Under the pieces are notes generated by a model. The model was not told the origin of the DNA, did no database searches, and was given only the letters and a program-made list of their open reading frames with translations. Of a stretch of DNA of 64,000 nt, positions 11,570 through 23,990 are shown one piece after another. The position numbers and the translations under genes are program-made. Source of the stretch: Saxidomus purpurata (taxonomy: Eukaryota; Mollusca; Bivalvia; Venerida; Veneridae); the NCBI GenBank assembly GCA_022818135.1, contig JAFMSR010000018.1:39425951-39489950 (forward strand), given 5' to 3'. Every line of letters starts with the position of its first letter. Position 1 is the stretch's first letter.

Positions 11570-12678
11570 TTGCATAACGTTCATCACATTCCTTCTTTCG
11601 CATTAAAGACTATAGATTATAACATAACTAAAAGGGGCACAATATAAATTCGAAAGTTCGTTCCCCGTTAGTTCAATGTATTTCAAAAAGTCGTATATTC
11701 ATTCAAGTTTGATAGAAGGCAAATCATTTGCTTTTTTCTTATTCAGTTACTGTCCAAATTTTGAATGAAACTTAAGAAGCTTCATCTATTGAAAAGGGAT
11801 AATAACAGATATCAAAAGAATATGCAAAATCCCCTTCTTTACATCAGTTTCTGTTTACTAAAGGTTTTCCGACATTCGACGTATTGGCAGGTACTGTTAA
11901 CTTGTTTTTTTCGTGTGAGTATAAGTCAATTGTTAGGTACATGTATTACAGTAACTGTTTTTCTTCTAACGTGTGTATTGTTTTATGAATGATAGATAAA
12001 CAAACTGACAATAGCTGAAAAGAAATAATTGGAATCTTTTATTGTCTAAAGTCTTTGTTTAGAACTTTTCCAGTCAATCTTTGACCAATCTATGCAAGTC
12101 TGACAACCGATATGAGCTTATGTTACATATTGCAAGATTCTCAAAGTATATTTGTTTCTTGTTGGTTTGACAGAGTAATGAATGAGATTAGACACGAGTA
12201 TTAATGCAAGCTCATTGACATTTCCGACGGGATTATCTACAATTTAGATTTAAAGTTAAATGAAAGCACATTCTTAATATTTTCTAAATATTTCGACTCC
12301 AGTCACAGTGCGCTTATTATCATCATATTAACATCTACGTCGGTGAACATTCGTATGCAGACTTCATTTACGCGTGACAGACCGATTATGGTGTAAAAAT
12401 TAAATGTATGAGACAACTTAGACTTTTGTATTTATAACGAAGCAATTTATAAATCTGAGTGCCACAGAAGACAGTCGAAAAGAGACTGGTGACATTCTAA
12501 ATGTCTCCGCATTATGCATTAGAAGCCCTCCAAACATCGTTAAATAGCAAATATGATATAGCCATAACGAATGGCGAGACAAAAAATTGATGTAAAAAGA
12601 AGCTAGACGCCTTCTTACACCATTATGTTGTTTATCATCAACATGTTGGATTCATATGTTTCATAATAAGGGAAATAT
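11570..12678. other. No feature recognised
   Basis: AT-rich DNA. A 75-codon plus-strand frame at 11765-11992 is rich in hydrophobic and basic residues but has no recognisable motif, and it is treated as chance. Confidence 0.45.
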
Positions 12679-12770
12679 AAAAACAAAAATAATATCAACA
12701 GGGGCAACAAAAACGCAGCCTAAAGACCCCAGGGGGGGGGGGGAAAAAACACACACCAGCACACATACAT
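12679..12770 (+). repeat. R1 repeat, degenerate copy with a 12-G run
   Basis: Begins with 'aaaaacaaaaataatatcaa', followed by an 'acaaaaacgcagcct' block and an A/C-rich tail. Where normal copies read 'ccccaaaacgagccccacag', this one reads 'cccca' then 12 G then 'aaaaaa'. Both the shortening and the pure runs are unusual and may be consensus errors. Confidence 0.55.
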
Positions 12771-14262
12771 TGACCAATACATTAATAAGACTGTCCGTGA
12801 GTATTAAAGCAATTCGAGTAGACAAAGCACGATGTAGTCATACTGGGTGACTTAGAGGACGAATTTCAGAAAAGATCTTGAAGACCATATGGTATGGTAT
12901 CAGTAACACCATTCTAAGAAGATGATACATTTATCCAAGTGGTCTTTCTTTCGCATGGTCGTCTAATTAATCAAAATATTAACAATAACATTGTACTCAT
13001 AAAAACAAAATGTACATACCTCATAGCATATAGCATTTCAGAACTTGGTATATGTACGCTCGTAGAAATAAAAGTAGATCTAGTTAAGATATAGAAATGG
13101 AGTTATATTTAGTAATTAACTTCATACATATAATTCAAGTATATTGTTAACGTATGAAATCCTTGCAATAAAACACATAAAAACTAGTGGGACACTTATG
13201 TAGGAAAGGAATCATACCTTCTGCTTATGAATTTGCTAGATAATATATTGGTAAGACATGTTAATATGTTGATAGTTTTGTAGTGTTTTTTGTTCCCGAA
13301 AATGTCTTGCAAATGAACATAAGTTGTTTTTAGGAACACACAAACACATTATCCTTAACATGTACAAAGCCGATATGTTCAGGAGATAACAAAACTGTTT
13401 ATATTAAATCTCACTCTTGCTGTTTATATTCCACATAATTCTCTTCGTATTATAAAACTGATGGCCTAAAACATATGCACAAACAAGTGATCTCATGTCT
13501 TTTCACATCATTTTTTACAGACATTACTCAATATAGGTGTTTTCATATAGACATTTGTTTTACAGGTCATTATTATTACCAACCTGAGTGTATTGTACAG
13601 GAACTTGTATAATTTGTATAATTATATGTAAACGCGGTATTAGAAAATTGCTTCAAATAATTTCTTGACTTGTTTTCACGAGTGTATCTTGAAAAAATAT
13701 TTAGGTGTTGCCCATAGTTTAGTTGTATACTGAAAAAGGTTATGTCTTGTATTACTTAATAGGCATACATTTATACGATTACTAGATTGTTTCGCGATCT
13801 TTATCGCTGATTGTTCCTGTTATAATTGCATCAGCAATAGGAAGTCAATTTGTCGATTTGGTAATTCATCCATCATGTAAAACAAGAATATAAGTTCAGA
13901 AGATGTTAATTATCAGAGTGAACGTCAGTGTTTTCATAAGTGTTCTTCTACTAACATTTGACTTATCTTATCATGTAATTTCTGTGTTGTGAGACGGTTT
14001 ATGACGAAAAGGCCGGAAATAAACACATTATTACGTATTCCTTGATTAGAACGGAATATTACATCTACATGTATATTTTACCATTAATTTCACTTTCGTT
14101 CAATAATTTGTTACTTGTTCATTGACGAATGTCTTTCATCACGTCGAACTGCTAATGGAATTTCTGAATAAGCTTATGACTAACATTAAACGCAAATGAC
14201 GCACCAGAGTAACAAATACGACTACTTACAAACTTACATTAGTATCAGTTGTTATTAATCAT
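12771..14262. other. No feature recognised
   Basis: AT-rich DNA with many short repeats of simple composition. No frame, RNA or element ends could be supported. Confidence 0.45.
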
Positions 14263-14571
14263 TTAATACATTTTATTCAATAAGAACCATTCTTTCTTAT
14301 CGTCGTCGGGTTTAAGGCCCATGTCAATTGTATCTATCATGTTTAAGTTGGTTGAACCATCGTTACTTAGAATGATCAGTATAAGACTTCCATCTTCCAG
14401 TCGGCGCTTGTTCCAGCACCAAAAACTTTTAATAAATCTATTACAGTACGAGTGCTCCCCGTTTAGCTCATTTAAAAATGTTTGCTTAGAAATCAGAGCC
14501 AAAAGTTTATTGTTATTTACTAAGATAAAAAATTCTTGACTGAGAGCTAGACATTCATAAGCAGCAGCCAC
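14263..14571 (-). pseudogene. 102-codon exon-like frame, family of the duplicated unit
   Basis: This minus-strand frame starts 'MAAAYECLALSQEFFILVNN' and ends '..KKEWFLLNKMY'. Its first third is conserved at the amino-acid level with fragments at 5047-5115 and 29786-29881, which argues that this frame was once coding. The rest has a plausible protein composition (a 'SFWCWNKRR' patch, three Cys, acidic C-terminus) but I do not recognise the family. No signal peptide is evident, and the sequence just upstream holds a stop and only a weak acceptor-like 'attaag'. It may be an internal or last exon, or a pseudogene fragment. Confidence 0.45.
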
Positions 14572-15060
14572 TTAATATTTTCCACTTTTATAGACATGAC
14601 AGAAATGGACGAATATAATGACTGGAGCAAAAGTGAGTGATGGCTGTAATGCAATCTGATCCATATTGGTATCAATTAATTGTTTGATTATATGTCTTTG
14701 GTTCTACAAAGACTTAATCATCTTTAGCAATCAGTTATAAATTATAAATATAAAGTTATCATTTATGCCTACGGCGGTGGCAACGCCAAAAGTACATCGG
14801 AAGCAGATGATAATTTAATTGTGCCATTCACTGTTAGTCTCTCTATATGATGCTGGGAAGGAATTATTTTTGTTAATGTGACGAGCTACCTCCGAAGTGA
14901 TTTGTCCTAAATTCGTCAGTTTATAGCACATAAAATGGACAGTTTTTAGTAAAAGTGCTTCTATGATACGACACAAGCTACGCAAAATGTCATAAACAAA
15001 CCGAATTAAATGTAAGACATTTTCCTCTGCTTAATGCGGGCCACAGAATCACATTTATTA
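14480..15060. repeat. Third, diverged copy of the duplication unit
   Basis: Aligns with 5060-5610 in the same orientation: 'gacatgacagaaatgga' with 'gacacggcagaaatgaa', 'ttaatgtgacgagct' with 'ttaatgttacgagct', 'agtaaaagtgc' with 'tgtaaaagtgc', and 'ataaacaaaccg' with 'caaacaaaccg'. Similarity fades near 15060. Confidence 0.65.
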
Positions 15061-15509
15061 CGTGTTTGGTAAATGTTACAGAGAAGAAGCACTAGCATTA
15101 TGAAATAAATGCACATTACCGAAGAAGTCACTGTTCAATATTTAGCTTTAGAAATGTCAAATTATTTAATATGTCTCTGTAAACGAATAAAAAATGTTGA
15201 ACAATTTTCATTTTTCGGCCCGAATAAAATATTGGTATCGGTCAAACATGCCGTTATCTTTTGGTATCCAGTTTGTTACCAACTAATTTAACTGTTCGTA
15301 AAACAGCATGTTCGACTTTTTTCAGTGCTGGCCTTTGACAAGCACAAATCTGTCATACCAAACAAACAAAATACACAAACAAACACATTGATATCCTGGT
15401 GTACATATTGAATGCAAAGAAGCATTTTAAGTCTCTTGTAGAACATGTAGTCAATGGAATTATCAAAATGTTAACACATAATTTGTATAATTTATAAAGA
15501 GTCGTTAAT
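15061..15509. other. No feature recognised
   Basis: AT-rich DNA. A 60-codon plus frame at 15109-15291 has no recognisable motif and is not supported. Confidence 0.4.
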
Positions 15510-16160
15510 CTGGCAAAAATCAAAACAGTTTTGGGAATTTATCCTTGGTGAAGATTTTGATGGAAGAAATTTATTTCAAGTTTTAAGGCATTACCTGAAA
15601 TGGTAGCTATCACATTGGATTGTATAAACACGTAAACAAATATTCTTAACTAAAGAGTGGCAGAAATCCGTCAACAGTCAAAACAAAGTTTCGAGAAAAC
15701 ATATTTTCTTTGGCCGATGTTTGAAAGTATCCAATCTTTTATATTAAAAAGTAAAGATGAGTATTGATTTCACAAATGAAGAAATTGATGGTAAAAATAT
15801 AAGTTGAGTTTCATGTCAATACCTTTGATAATATCAAACATATCGGACTTTTTAAAAAATGTGACAAAACATTCAAAGTTAAAAAGAGACATAAATATGC
15901 CAAAATCAAACAGAGGTTTTGGAATTGCTTCCGCCTGAAAAAATATTGATGGTTAAATTAGATTTTGAGTTTCTTGTCAATACCCATGTTAGTATTTAAA
16001 AAATATAACCGAAAAAGATATGGTGAAAAAGGGAGATATATCTGCAATGTATTTAGTTGCAGGGATTATTTCCGCAGGTGTAGATGTTGATGGTTAAATT
16101 ATGTTTGAGTTTCATGTCAATACCTTTGAGAGTATTCAACCCAATGGACTTTATTAAACT
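15510..16160 (+). repeat. Degenerate tandem repeat, about 140-160-bp units
   Basis: The string 'tgagttt(c)ttgtcaatacc' or close variants recurs at about 15815, 15975 and 16115, with a weaker relative at about 15585. Each is preceded by 'ttgatgg..aaat' and by 'cagttttgg..ttatttccg'. The units differ by many substitutions. The layout resembles the core of tandem-core mobile elements seen elsewhere in the window, but no ends were found. Confidence 0.6.
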
Positions 16161-18944
16161 AACATTAACCAACGCCGACACCAGTTTTGGGTCCCGCTAG
16201 CTACTTTATTATTACGGTTTGCTTGATTTTAGGATACGACTTGTTGTGTGATTTAAAATAATAATATCATAATGCCTTGCTATTTGACTTTTTCCGAGAT
16301 TTTTTCTATAATAATTGTTTAAAGGTTGGTTTTGAATAACTACTAAAATTTTAAAGATTGATTACCACTTAATATCTTCAGTTTGAGAATGTGTGAACAT
16401 TACACATTACACATGTGTTTCAGTGAAACATGCGACAAATTGGTCACTCGGATGACAACTAATTGGCTTAACTAGTAATTTCCGGTTATCCGGTTATGAT
16501 AATTTCTAAGAATATCTGACTGTGTGTACTAAGTTAGCAAAAGTACGCAAATGTAGTATAAGCATTACTTTTACAATGACTTTTAGGTAGAGCTTTTAAA
16601 CCATTTCCAAAAGAGAAAATGAAATTAGCACCATAACGTCACGAGATCATTTTATTCAAAAGGACAGAGATGTTTTTAACTAATATGAAAGAAAGTTTAC
16701 TTGAACGTTTGTGGTAGACTTGTCTAGAAAAAACGCCATATATAGATTATACGCCACAATGAAGAAATGACATGAAGCAATGTTTCAAGACCTGGGACAA
16801 TACCTACTTTGCGAGAAATCATTGTCTTAAGTCTTAAAAAGATTGCCTCATGACAGAATAAGTAGCAACATTCAAATAACGACGTATTTAACAATAAGGT
16901 ACATGCAACTAATAAACTAATAAAATCTTACCGTAGGGATTGCACATCAGCATTACTAATAGCAAACTCCTGACTACATGGATCATGTCTTATATCTAAA
17001 AAAATATAGAACAGTTCTATTCTGTTCTGTTCTTTATCTAAGAAATATATGCGAAGCTATGTATAAACATTAATGAAATAGGTTATGATACATTACTATG
17101 TAATCGAAACTATTTCGATGCTTTCAATGTAAGTGAAGCGATACCAAACAGGCTGAGGACGACGTTTATATTAGCGTGCCACGTGTAGCACAACTATTTG
17201 ATCCGAATGGTTTCTGCTTATGAAATAAAACTAAACATCAAGTCAAAATTTCTCATTTTGCTAATTCATTTTGTTAAATGTCGCCGAAAGTTGCCATTAG
17301 AATCTTAAACATTTCCAACCCGTGGAGCAGACATTTACAGTGTTTAAAACTTCTGTTGCGAAGAAAGCGTAACATCTTTGAGCAGATGTATTTTTATATT
17401 TGTATACACGGTTATAGATCAAGATACTTCGTGAAAATTAAAGCATAGTGATGCGATTTTAATAAAGATAAATATCAGAATTTTACTTTTTGATCTTATC
17501 TTAAAATGTTTACCTATCAAACAATGTAATGAAATGTGTAAATAAACTGTAATTATAATGTGGCCTGTGAATTGTTTTCCTGTTCATTTTTTTCAAGAAA
17601 TGAAAGATAAAAACTAGAAATGTTCACACCGACTAACAGCTTTATTACATTTCAGTAAAGGCAATTTAAGTGCACAAAGGTACAGATGCAATCTTCAGAG
17701 ATGATGACAAAAAGTCATAACGAAATTCTGTTATACAAATGTAGACGCATTCTTATATTTTCTCTTTAGTGCGGTCTGGTCACAGATTTCCTTGCCTTTT
17801 CTAAAGGTCAGAACATCCCATAATCAAATGGAGTTTTGCAAGCCAGTGATAGCAACTCACAAAACACCAATTGGTCAAATATATTTGGCTTCCTTAATCT
17901 CACAACTACGTCTCCATCGTGGAATTGTAGTCGCAACCTCCATATGTATATCATGTCGTTTAAGTGTTGCCACGTTATCTCTACCAAAAGTAAGATACCA
18001 CGTTTATATGGGTTGCATGGCAGCTCATTGACATAAGCTTTCAATGTGCAACGTCCGACAAAATATATCAATAACAATTACTATAAATTCAGCTCTTTGA
18101 TCAGTTTTTAAACTGATGGAAGTATTCTTGTCATTTGATGAATTTGATCCGATGTTTCTGTAAAAACATTGTAATATCAAATTAAATGTTAGACGGTCAG
18201 CCTAATATCATGTTCTCATTGAGGTTTTAACTTCCTCCTACATAAGGAAACGTTAATGTAGACTAAACACACGAAATGCATCGACTTTCAGATATCGGTC
18301 CGAAACATGGACAATAAAATAAACACCACCCATCAGCATCTACTTAACACATTGCATATCCGGTCTAACGATGGTCGTATAAACAATAAATACGATGACC
18401 TTTCAATATTTCAATATGAAACTGTTCAAATGTGATTTAGCAAATTCAGCCAAGTTATAATAATATCTCTCGCTACTGCAGCGAAATTCCGGCCAGTGGG
18501 ATTTAGATTCTGAAACATTACGTTTACTGTATAACAGCTAGATGGATGGAAACACATTGGGGTTCGGTATCTTGCCTAAGGATACATGGCATGGACACAT
18601 AAGAAATAAGAGTTTACATTCTTTTGTGTTATCCCTGGTATTCGTACGTTTGCTCATGTTGTGATATTTTAATGCATTCCATTTTGTTTTAGCCATGTAT
18701 GTATCCAATACCAAAATAAATCTCATGTGACATATCTATGTTCTGTAGCATAACAAACGACATAAACAATACACAATTAATTTTAAAATAATGATGCTCA
18801 AACCGAACCAATAGACATCCAGAAAAGTTTTATCTAAATTAGTACTTAAATATTTTAGATAAAGTTTCTAAGTCCGAAGAGTTTTATCACTTTTCATTTA
18901 TCTTGGTAAAATATGTTATTTTTTAGACACTCATCGAATGCATG
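16161..18944. other. Mostly unannotated; GC-richer island and short satellite
   Basis: At about 17010-17033 there is a short 'ttctgttctgttct' satellite. At 17780-18077 a less AT-rich island carries overlapping open frames on both strands (79 and 66 codons plus, 89 minus). No frame shows a known motif, so the island might be an exon remnant or chance. Nothing else can be supported. Confidence 0.4.
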
Positions 18945-19660
18945 AAAACAAAAATAAACAGGGAAGCCACGTACCAAAAAACGCAGCCTCCCAAACGAAC
19001 CCCACAGCACCCAGAAGTGCACACCACCAACACACACACACACGCACACACACACGACACACAACCACGCACACACACACACACATACACCACCAACACA
19101 CACTAGCACACAAAGCAAACACACGAGGACAAAAAGAACAATTAAAAAGGAACACAGTGGGGCACCGCCTTGGAACGGTCAGTGGCAAAAACACCACTGG
19201 GGAGCTTAAACCGGTTTATGGTGCGCACCCAACCTCATCTTCCTCCCCACCATGTTCCAAAGTCACAGGACAGGTAAATAAAAAGTAATCCCTGCTAGGT
19301 GAATCTCTAACACACGCAATGGAAACAAAAAGGCATGGTATGTAAAACACAAAAATGCTCGTGTATAAATATATAAAAAGCAAACCTTGAGAACCAAAAA
19401 AACGTATGTACTCAATGCCTTTGCAGAAGGCAGAGCACCAAGAGAAACACCCTTGGAAGGGGCCCGGGGGAACGGGCCAGGGGACAGAAATCAAAACAGT
19501 TTCGTCCCAGTGGGATTTAAAAACGCCCATCACAGAGCCTCCCCCTTCCGTCAGACACAATCAAAAGAAGAGGAAGCGTAGCGTCCAACTGTAAACGGGT
19601 TGAACACCAAACATGCGGTGTGTCTCAAAACAGTTGGGTCGTAACCCTTTTAACAAAACG
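18945..19660 (+). repeat. R1 repeat, longest copy with extra 3' sequence
   Basis: Contains the R1 start, the 'cgcagcctccc' block, a (CA)n core at about 19027-19092, the conserved 3' block 'gcaccgccttggaacggtca', the palindromic 'taaaccggttta', and 'gtgcgcacccaacct'. It reaches 'ccctgctagg' at about 19301, where the 52.5-kb copy ends. Sequence then continues through a GC-rich stretch (about 19430-19580) unlike the surrounding DNA. This may be a more complete element or a second repeat joined to R1. The several open frames here (60-116 codons) are low-complexity Thr/His runs or shadows. Confidence 0.65.
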
Positions 19661-20883
19661 TTTTATAATTTTAGCAAATACAGTTGGAAAGATTGCCATG
19701 ACCCAAAATCTTACGGGGTTTGGTAAACCCCACCCCCATAAAAATCGGGTTTTGAAAACCTTCTCGCAGGGAAGAGTCTTTAGATTACTTGAATTTCAAA
19801 ACCAAATCAGAATTACGATAGTAAAATTTAGCAAAATATTTACCGAGAACAATCTGGGTACGAACCAAACGCAGTTATCATGATACTACTAAGGTTAACG
19901 TTTTGTTGATGTCTCAAACCTTGCTAATCCAGTCCGTACATACATGTACATTTCAACGAATAGAAAGTATTGTAAAGATATTGTTATTTATATTCTGGCT
20001 AGATTTTATAAATAGATAACAGGAAAGTTGTAATTTAATACTTAAGATAAAGTTCAAATATGTCCTGAATAATGTTGTCAGTAGTAATGTTTCTTTTAAA
20101 AAGGCAAATACCTTTACATTTCAAGAGTCCTCATAATGCACACGTAAGTGCACAAAGTGATCCCCTGCTCAAACGCTCTTAATTTCAATAACACCAGACA
20201 GGTTGACGTCCTACTGCTTGATTAACGAAGACAAGCAATACTGCTTAATAATTTCTGTCAATATAACGTTAAGTAAAACTGTCGTGATCTGTTATCTGGA
20301 GTGTAAGAAACTTCACGAAGATTGATATTCAGTATTAAACACAATATAACGTAACTATCGTTAACATGTTTTTCGTGCATGTTTAATTTCGCTCTTTATC
20401 TGATGTTGAATCTGTTCGGAAATGGAAGGGGAAATGTTCACACAATTCTCACAGACGGCAATAGAAATATGTTATAAAACTTCTGTGTTTGTCTTGATTC
20501 TGAACAAATTCTCGAATCCAGTAATTTGTATGAAAGGCTTAAACCTTTAGTTAGTATTTGAAAAGTTGGTTTTGCTCACACTGCATCTTGAAAGTATGGT
20601 TCAGTTCGACTTATTACTTGAAAACGCTTACATCGTAGTGCCTGCCTTTCTCTCATGCACTCTTTGCACAAATTAAAGATTTGCAGGTGCCGAAATTAAG
20701 TTGCATTATCAGTACAATAGAAAATCAATCAGAACATTTATAGAAAGCCTTGTATAGTCTACGTAGTGATTCATGAACCGATACTTCATTTCAATTAATA
20801 CAAGAATCTGACAGAAAATCCGAACCCTTTTAGGGTCCACGTAATACAAATTGTTACAATTCATAGTGCATTTATTAATTAGG
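19661..20883. other. Mostly unannotated; run-rich stretch at 19,700
   Basis: At 19710-19765 the sequence contains unusually many short pure runs ('ggggtttggtaaacccc', 'acccccataaaaatcggg'), which may be a continuation of the repeat upstream or a low-quality consensus. The rest is AT-rich with nothing recognised. Confidence 0.35.
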
Positions 20884-21190
20884 CTTCGTTTAAAAACAGT
20901 CAGGAATCGGATGCGTAGTAATTAATCACGAGTGCGAGCACGGTGATTATTTTTCGCATCCGAATGACTGACTATTTTATTAAACGATAAAATACAGAGA
21001 GCAATTATTTCGATTCTAACATGAATTAGTCTTTGCAAAAAACACGAACATGTTCGACGCGTAGCAGCATTCCATAGTAACTACAAGCACGGAAGCGATT
21101 GGACGCGTGCGATATTTACCCACGTTTTGCCCGTGGAAAACGTAATCTGATTTATCGTAAAATAATGTATAGCTTCTTTCCTTCTATATC
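20884..21190 (+). mobile_element. Foldback element family Y, copy 1
   Basis: The first 106 bases form an imperfect hairpin: 'cgtttaaaaacagtcaggaa' plus 'tcggatgcg' pairs with 'cgcatccgaatgactgacta' plus 'ttttattaaacg'. The following region aligns with the reverse complement of 44392-44745 ('attatttcgattctaacatg' is exact in both). A second inverted pair, 'cgataaaata' and 'tttatcgtaaaat', bounds the rest. Non-coding, MITE-like. Confidence 0.65.
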
Positions 21191-22029
21191 TATATACGAA
21201 AAGTTGCGGATCATGTTAGAATTATAATCCATTAACAGAAATCTTAATACATTATGTTCTAGGACAATCATGTATTAAAATTAAGTTCTCTTCTAATAAA
21301 ACAGAAATAAAATGGTAAATAGGCAGATTATTATCTGTAATTTATGACCAGGGTATTAATAATCATTTTACGCCATTCAACAGTATTCGTAAGGAACATG
21401 ACAGAAGTGCATGTATATATTCAATATATGTCAGTAAACAGGAACAAAACAGTCGTTGATTCTGTGATCTTTATAAACTATATATACCCGCGTTTTTAAT
21501 GTTCTGAACATGTATGTGGACATATACTGTAACAGTTACTGTTTTTATTAATCTATTACAGAATAGTTGTTTATTCGCAACCATGTACATGTACTTAAGT
21601 TCACGTATGCGAAGTCGCTTTTTTTGAAATGTTTATATTACCCTTTTTTTATATATTATAGTATAAATACAATCTTAAGTATTTTAAAACAGTCATACAC
21701 ATGTAATGACAAGAACATACGTAATTTCATCTTGTAATGATCATTTAAACCTAACAGTTGGCAATTTGGCTTGTATTGAGCTGAGTTTTGCACAAACTCC
21801 GCAAAATACAATTTAGTTTACAGTTAAATACATGTACATTGCCATCGAAGGAAGTTTCCTTCAATAGAACGGGTTATGGAAGCACTCAAAAAACAATAAG
21901 TCAACGTAAAAAGTAATATTTGACATTCGACTTTAAAAGCAACTGCAAATATAATAATATGTCTACCGAACAGCTTTATACTTATCTACATATTCACACG
22001 TTGGGACAAACAATCACTTAATATCATAT
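21191..22029. other. No feature recognised
   Basis: AT-rich DNA without supported features. Confidence 0.4.
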
Positions 22030-22460
22030 TTGTTATATGATTTCAAGTGCCGAAGAGTACAGATGTAAGTAATTATGGTATCAATTGTCGTGTTAAATTA
22101 TGGCGTTATTTTTTCCCGTGAGTAAAGGTTTTACAAGTATAATTTGTTGCTTCGCTTTCGTTTAACTGACCAGTATCACGGCAAATAAATTGTATGTCAT
22201 TTTTAAGATAGATCAAAGTAAATGTACGGATATACATTAACTTGTGCGGATAAGAAAAATGTAAGTCCATCACGTAATTTAGTAGTACTGACATTATTAA
22301 GAACAAACATATGTAATTTAGACCAAGGAGTGTCTACTTACCATAGGTTGAAAGAAGATAAACCGCTGATATTTATCACAATTTTTTTTCATTTCAGGAA
22401 TGTCTTATTAGATATGTACTTATTACATTTCTCGCTCAAAGGAAGCACATTTTTGTAGTT
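22030..22460 (+). repeat. Dispersed repeat family N, copy 2
   Basis: Aligns with 10640-11100, and with the reverse complement of 26340-26720. Best landmarks: 'gtgttaaattatggcgtta', 'gcttcgctttcgtttaactg', 'agaagataaaccgct', 'ttcatttcaggaatgtctta'. The open frames here (66 and 78 codons) are not conserved between copies and are not supported. Confidence 0.6.
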
Positions 22461-23780
22461 TAATTATATTTCTTTGAGCATTCTGTATTTTCCTGAAACA
22501 GAAGGAACGAGCTTGAAATCGATTTAAATTAATGTAATGAGGATTAGATAGATATAATCCGAGTCAAATACTATACAGCGTCTGTTATACTCTGAGTATT
22601 TGTGATTTGAACTCGAAACGACATTAAGTGGTAAAGTAAACATGGCTGGACTCAACCATACGCCTACCTTTGTATCTATTGGATTGCCAATATACAAAAC
22701 AGTGATGTTCCATGTTTTTATCTTTATTGAACAACTTTTTAAGTTTTGCAACAAACTGTAGGTACAAATATTTCCGAATCTTCATATGTGAAACATAAAA
22801 GTTCTTTACTACTTTATTATGTAAAATGTAAATTATTTACCAATAACCATAGATCGTGCAACGAGCTCCATCCGTTTTGAACAAATATTTATCTTACGTC
22901 AACAATATGGTACCAATTGCACTTTCACGCTCTTTTTAAAAAAAATACATACTTAACATATTAAAGCACTTTTGTTTTTATCTTATAAAACATTTAAAAA
23001 ACTGTATAGAATGTCATTTACATAATTACGTATTTTACAAGCACAAAATATGCAGATTATCCTATCGTGCAACATTGATTCATGGCAATGAACTGTTTAG
23101 TCGTGTACTTCGTATCATATGACCACCTTCAAAAATTGGTGTATGAATTAAACATCAACAACATATGTCTACTAAGATTCCTGTCTGACAGAATTTTGAC
23201 GTGTAATAAAATGCTGAACGGTTAATTTACTCAGAAATTTTTATTTATTCGGAAATAGTCCGCTATCTGTATAACAAACTGGTAAATGATTGTCTAAGAC
23301 TTTCAAAGTAAACGTCTGGACAGAAACTTGTCTGTTGTGACATGAATAACATTAATTAATAGCTGCAAAAACGTAAATATTATGTCTGCTGATTTTGTCA
23401 GTACTTTCCCACGATACTTGGTGCGTCATATTTCTGTGATATGGCACTCAACCAGTGGACATTAAAAACGAATTAACATTATTCAAATGTTGGTTAACTC
23501 TCAAAATCGTTGTAAGTTGTCTAACAGAAGCAATTACTTCATCAAGTAAAACACCGTATATATTATTTCTTTCGAGCATTGGCTAACAGAAGATTATACG
23601 ATTTAGCTAGGAAACGATGTCTTCATTGCAATGACCAGTTTAAATTTGTTTTGCCATGCGCACACAATTATCTTGGTATGTAAAAATATCGCCGTGTAAA
23701 ATGTTAAACACAGAAGAAAAAAACTTCGTTAATTATGTGCAAGTCATTAATTCAATTTATATTCTAGTTTGTCATGTTTT
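22461..23780. other. No feature recognised
   Basis: AT-rich DNA without supported features. A 76-codon minus frame at 22524-22754 shows no motif. Confidence 0.4.
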
Positions 23781-23990
23781 GGTGACGCGGTAACCAAGTG
23801 GTTCACGCTCTGTACTACCAATCCAGAGATCTCCGGTTCAAATCCCAGCCGGGACACTGAAAATTTCAGAAACGCTGTATCGCTCACCTAGGTACCATTG
23901 ACCATATACAAGTGCTACAACATGGTCGCAAGACCAGCCACTGTTAAGTTTTCAAGTTAATGGCTACGTATTGTTTAAATGGAGACAAAC
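23781..23990 (+). repeat. tRNA-derived SINE-like element
   Basis: The first 75 bases resemble a tRNA: A-box-like 'taaccaagtgg', an anticodon-arm-like 'ctctg..cagag' stem, and a B box 'ggttcaaatcc' that fits the RNA polymerase III consensus. The T stem does not pair properly and the acceptor ends do not match, so this is not a functional tRNA. The next 130 bases ('gtaccattgaccatatacaa', 'acatggtcgcaagaccagcc') would be the SINE body. No clear tail or target duplication. Confidence 0.5.

Noticed and set aside
18894..19288. Cys/Val-rich and Thr/His-rich frames up to 116 codons
   Set aside because: They read through the (CA)n core of R1 and adjacent repeat blocks. The same frames recur at 52.6 and 54.4 kb wherever R1 lies.
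23781..23855. Functional tRNA gene
   Set aside because: The B box is good, but the T stem and acceptor stem do not pair and the anticodon loop is too long.
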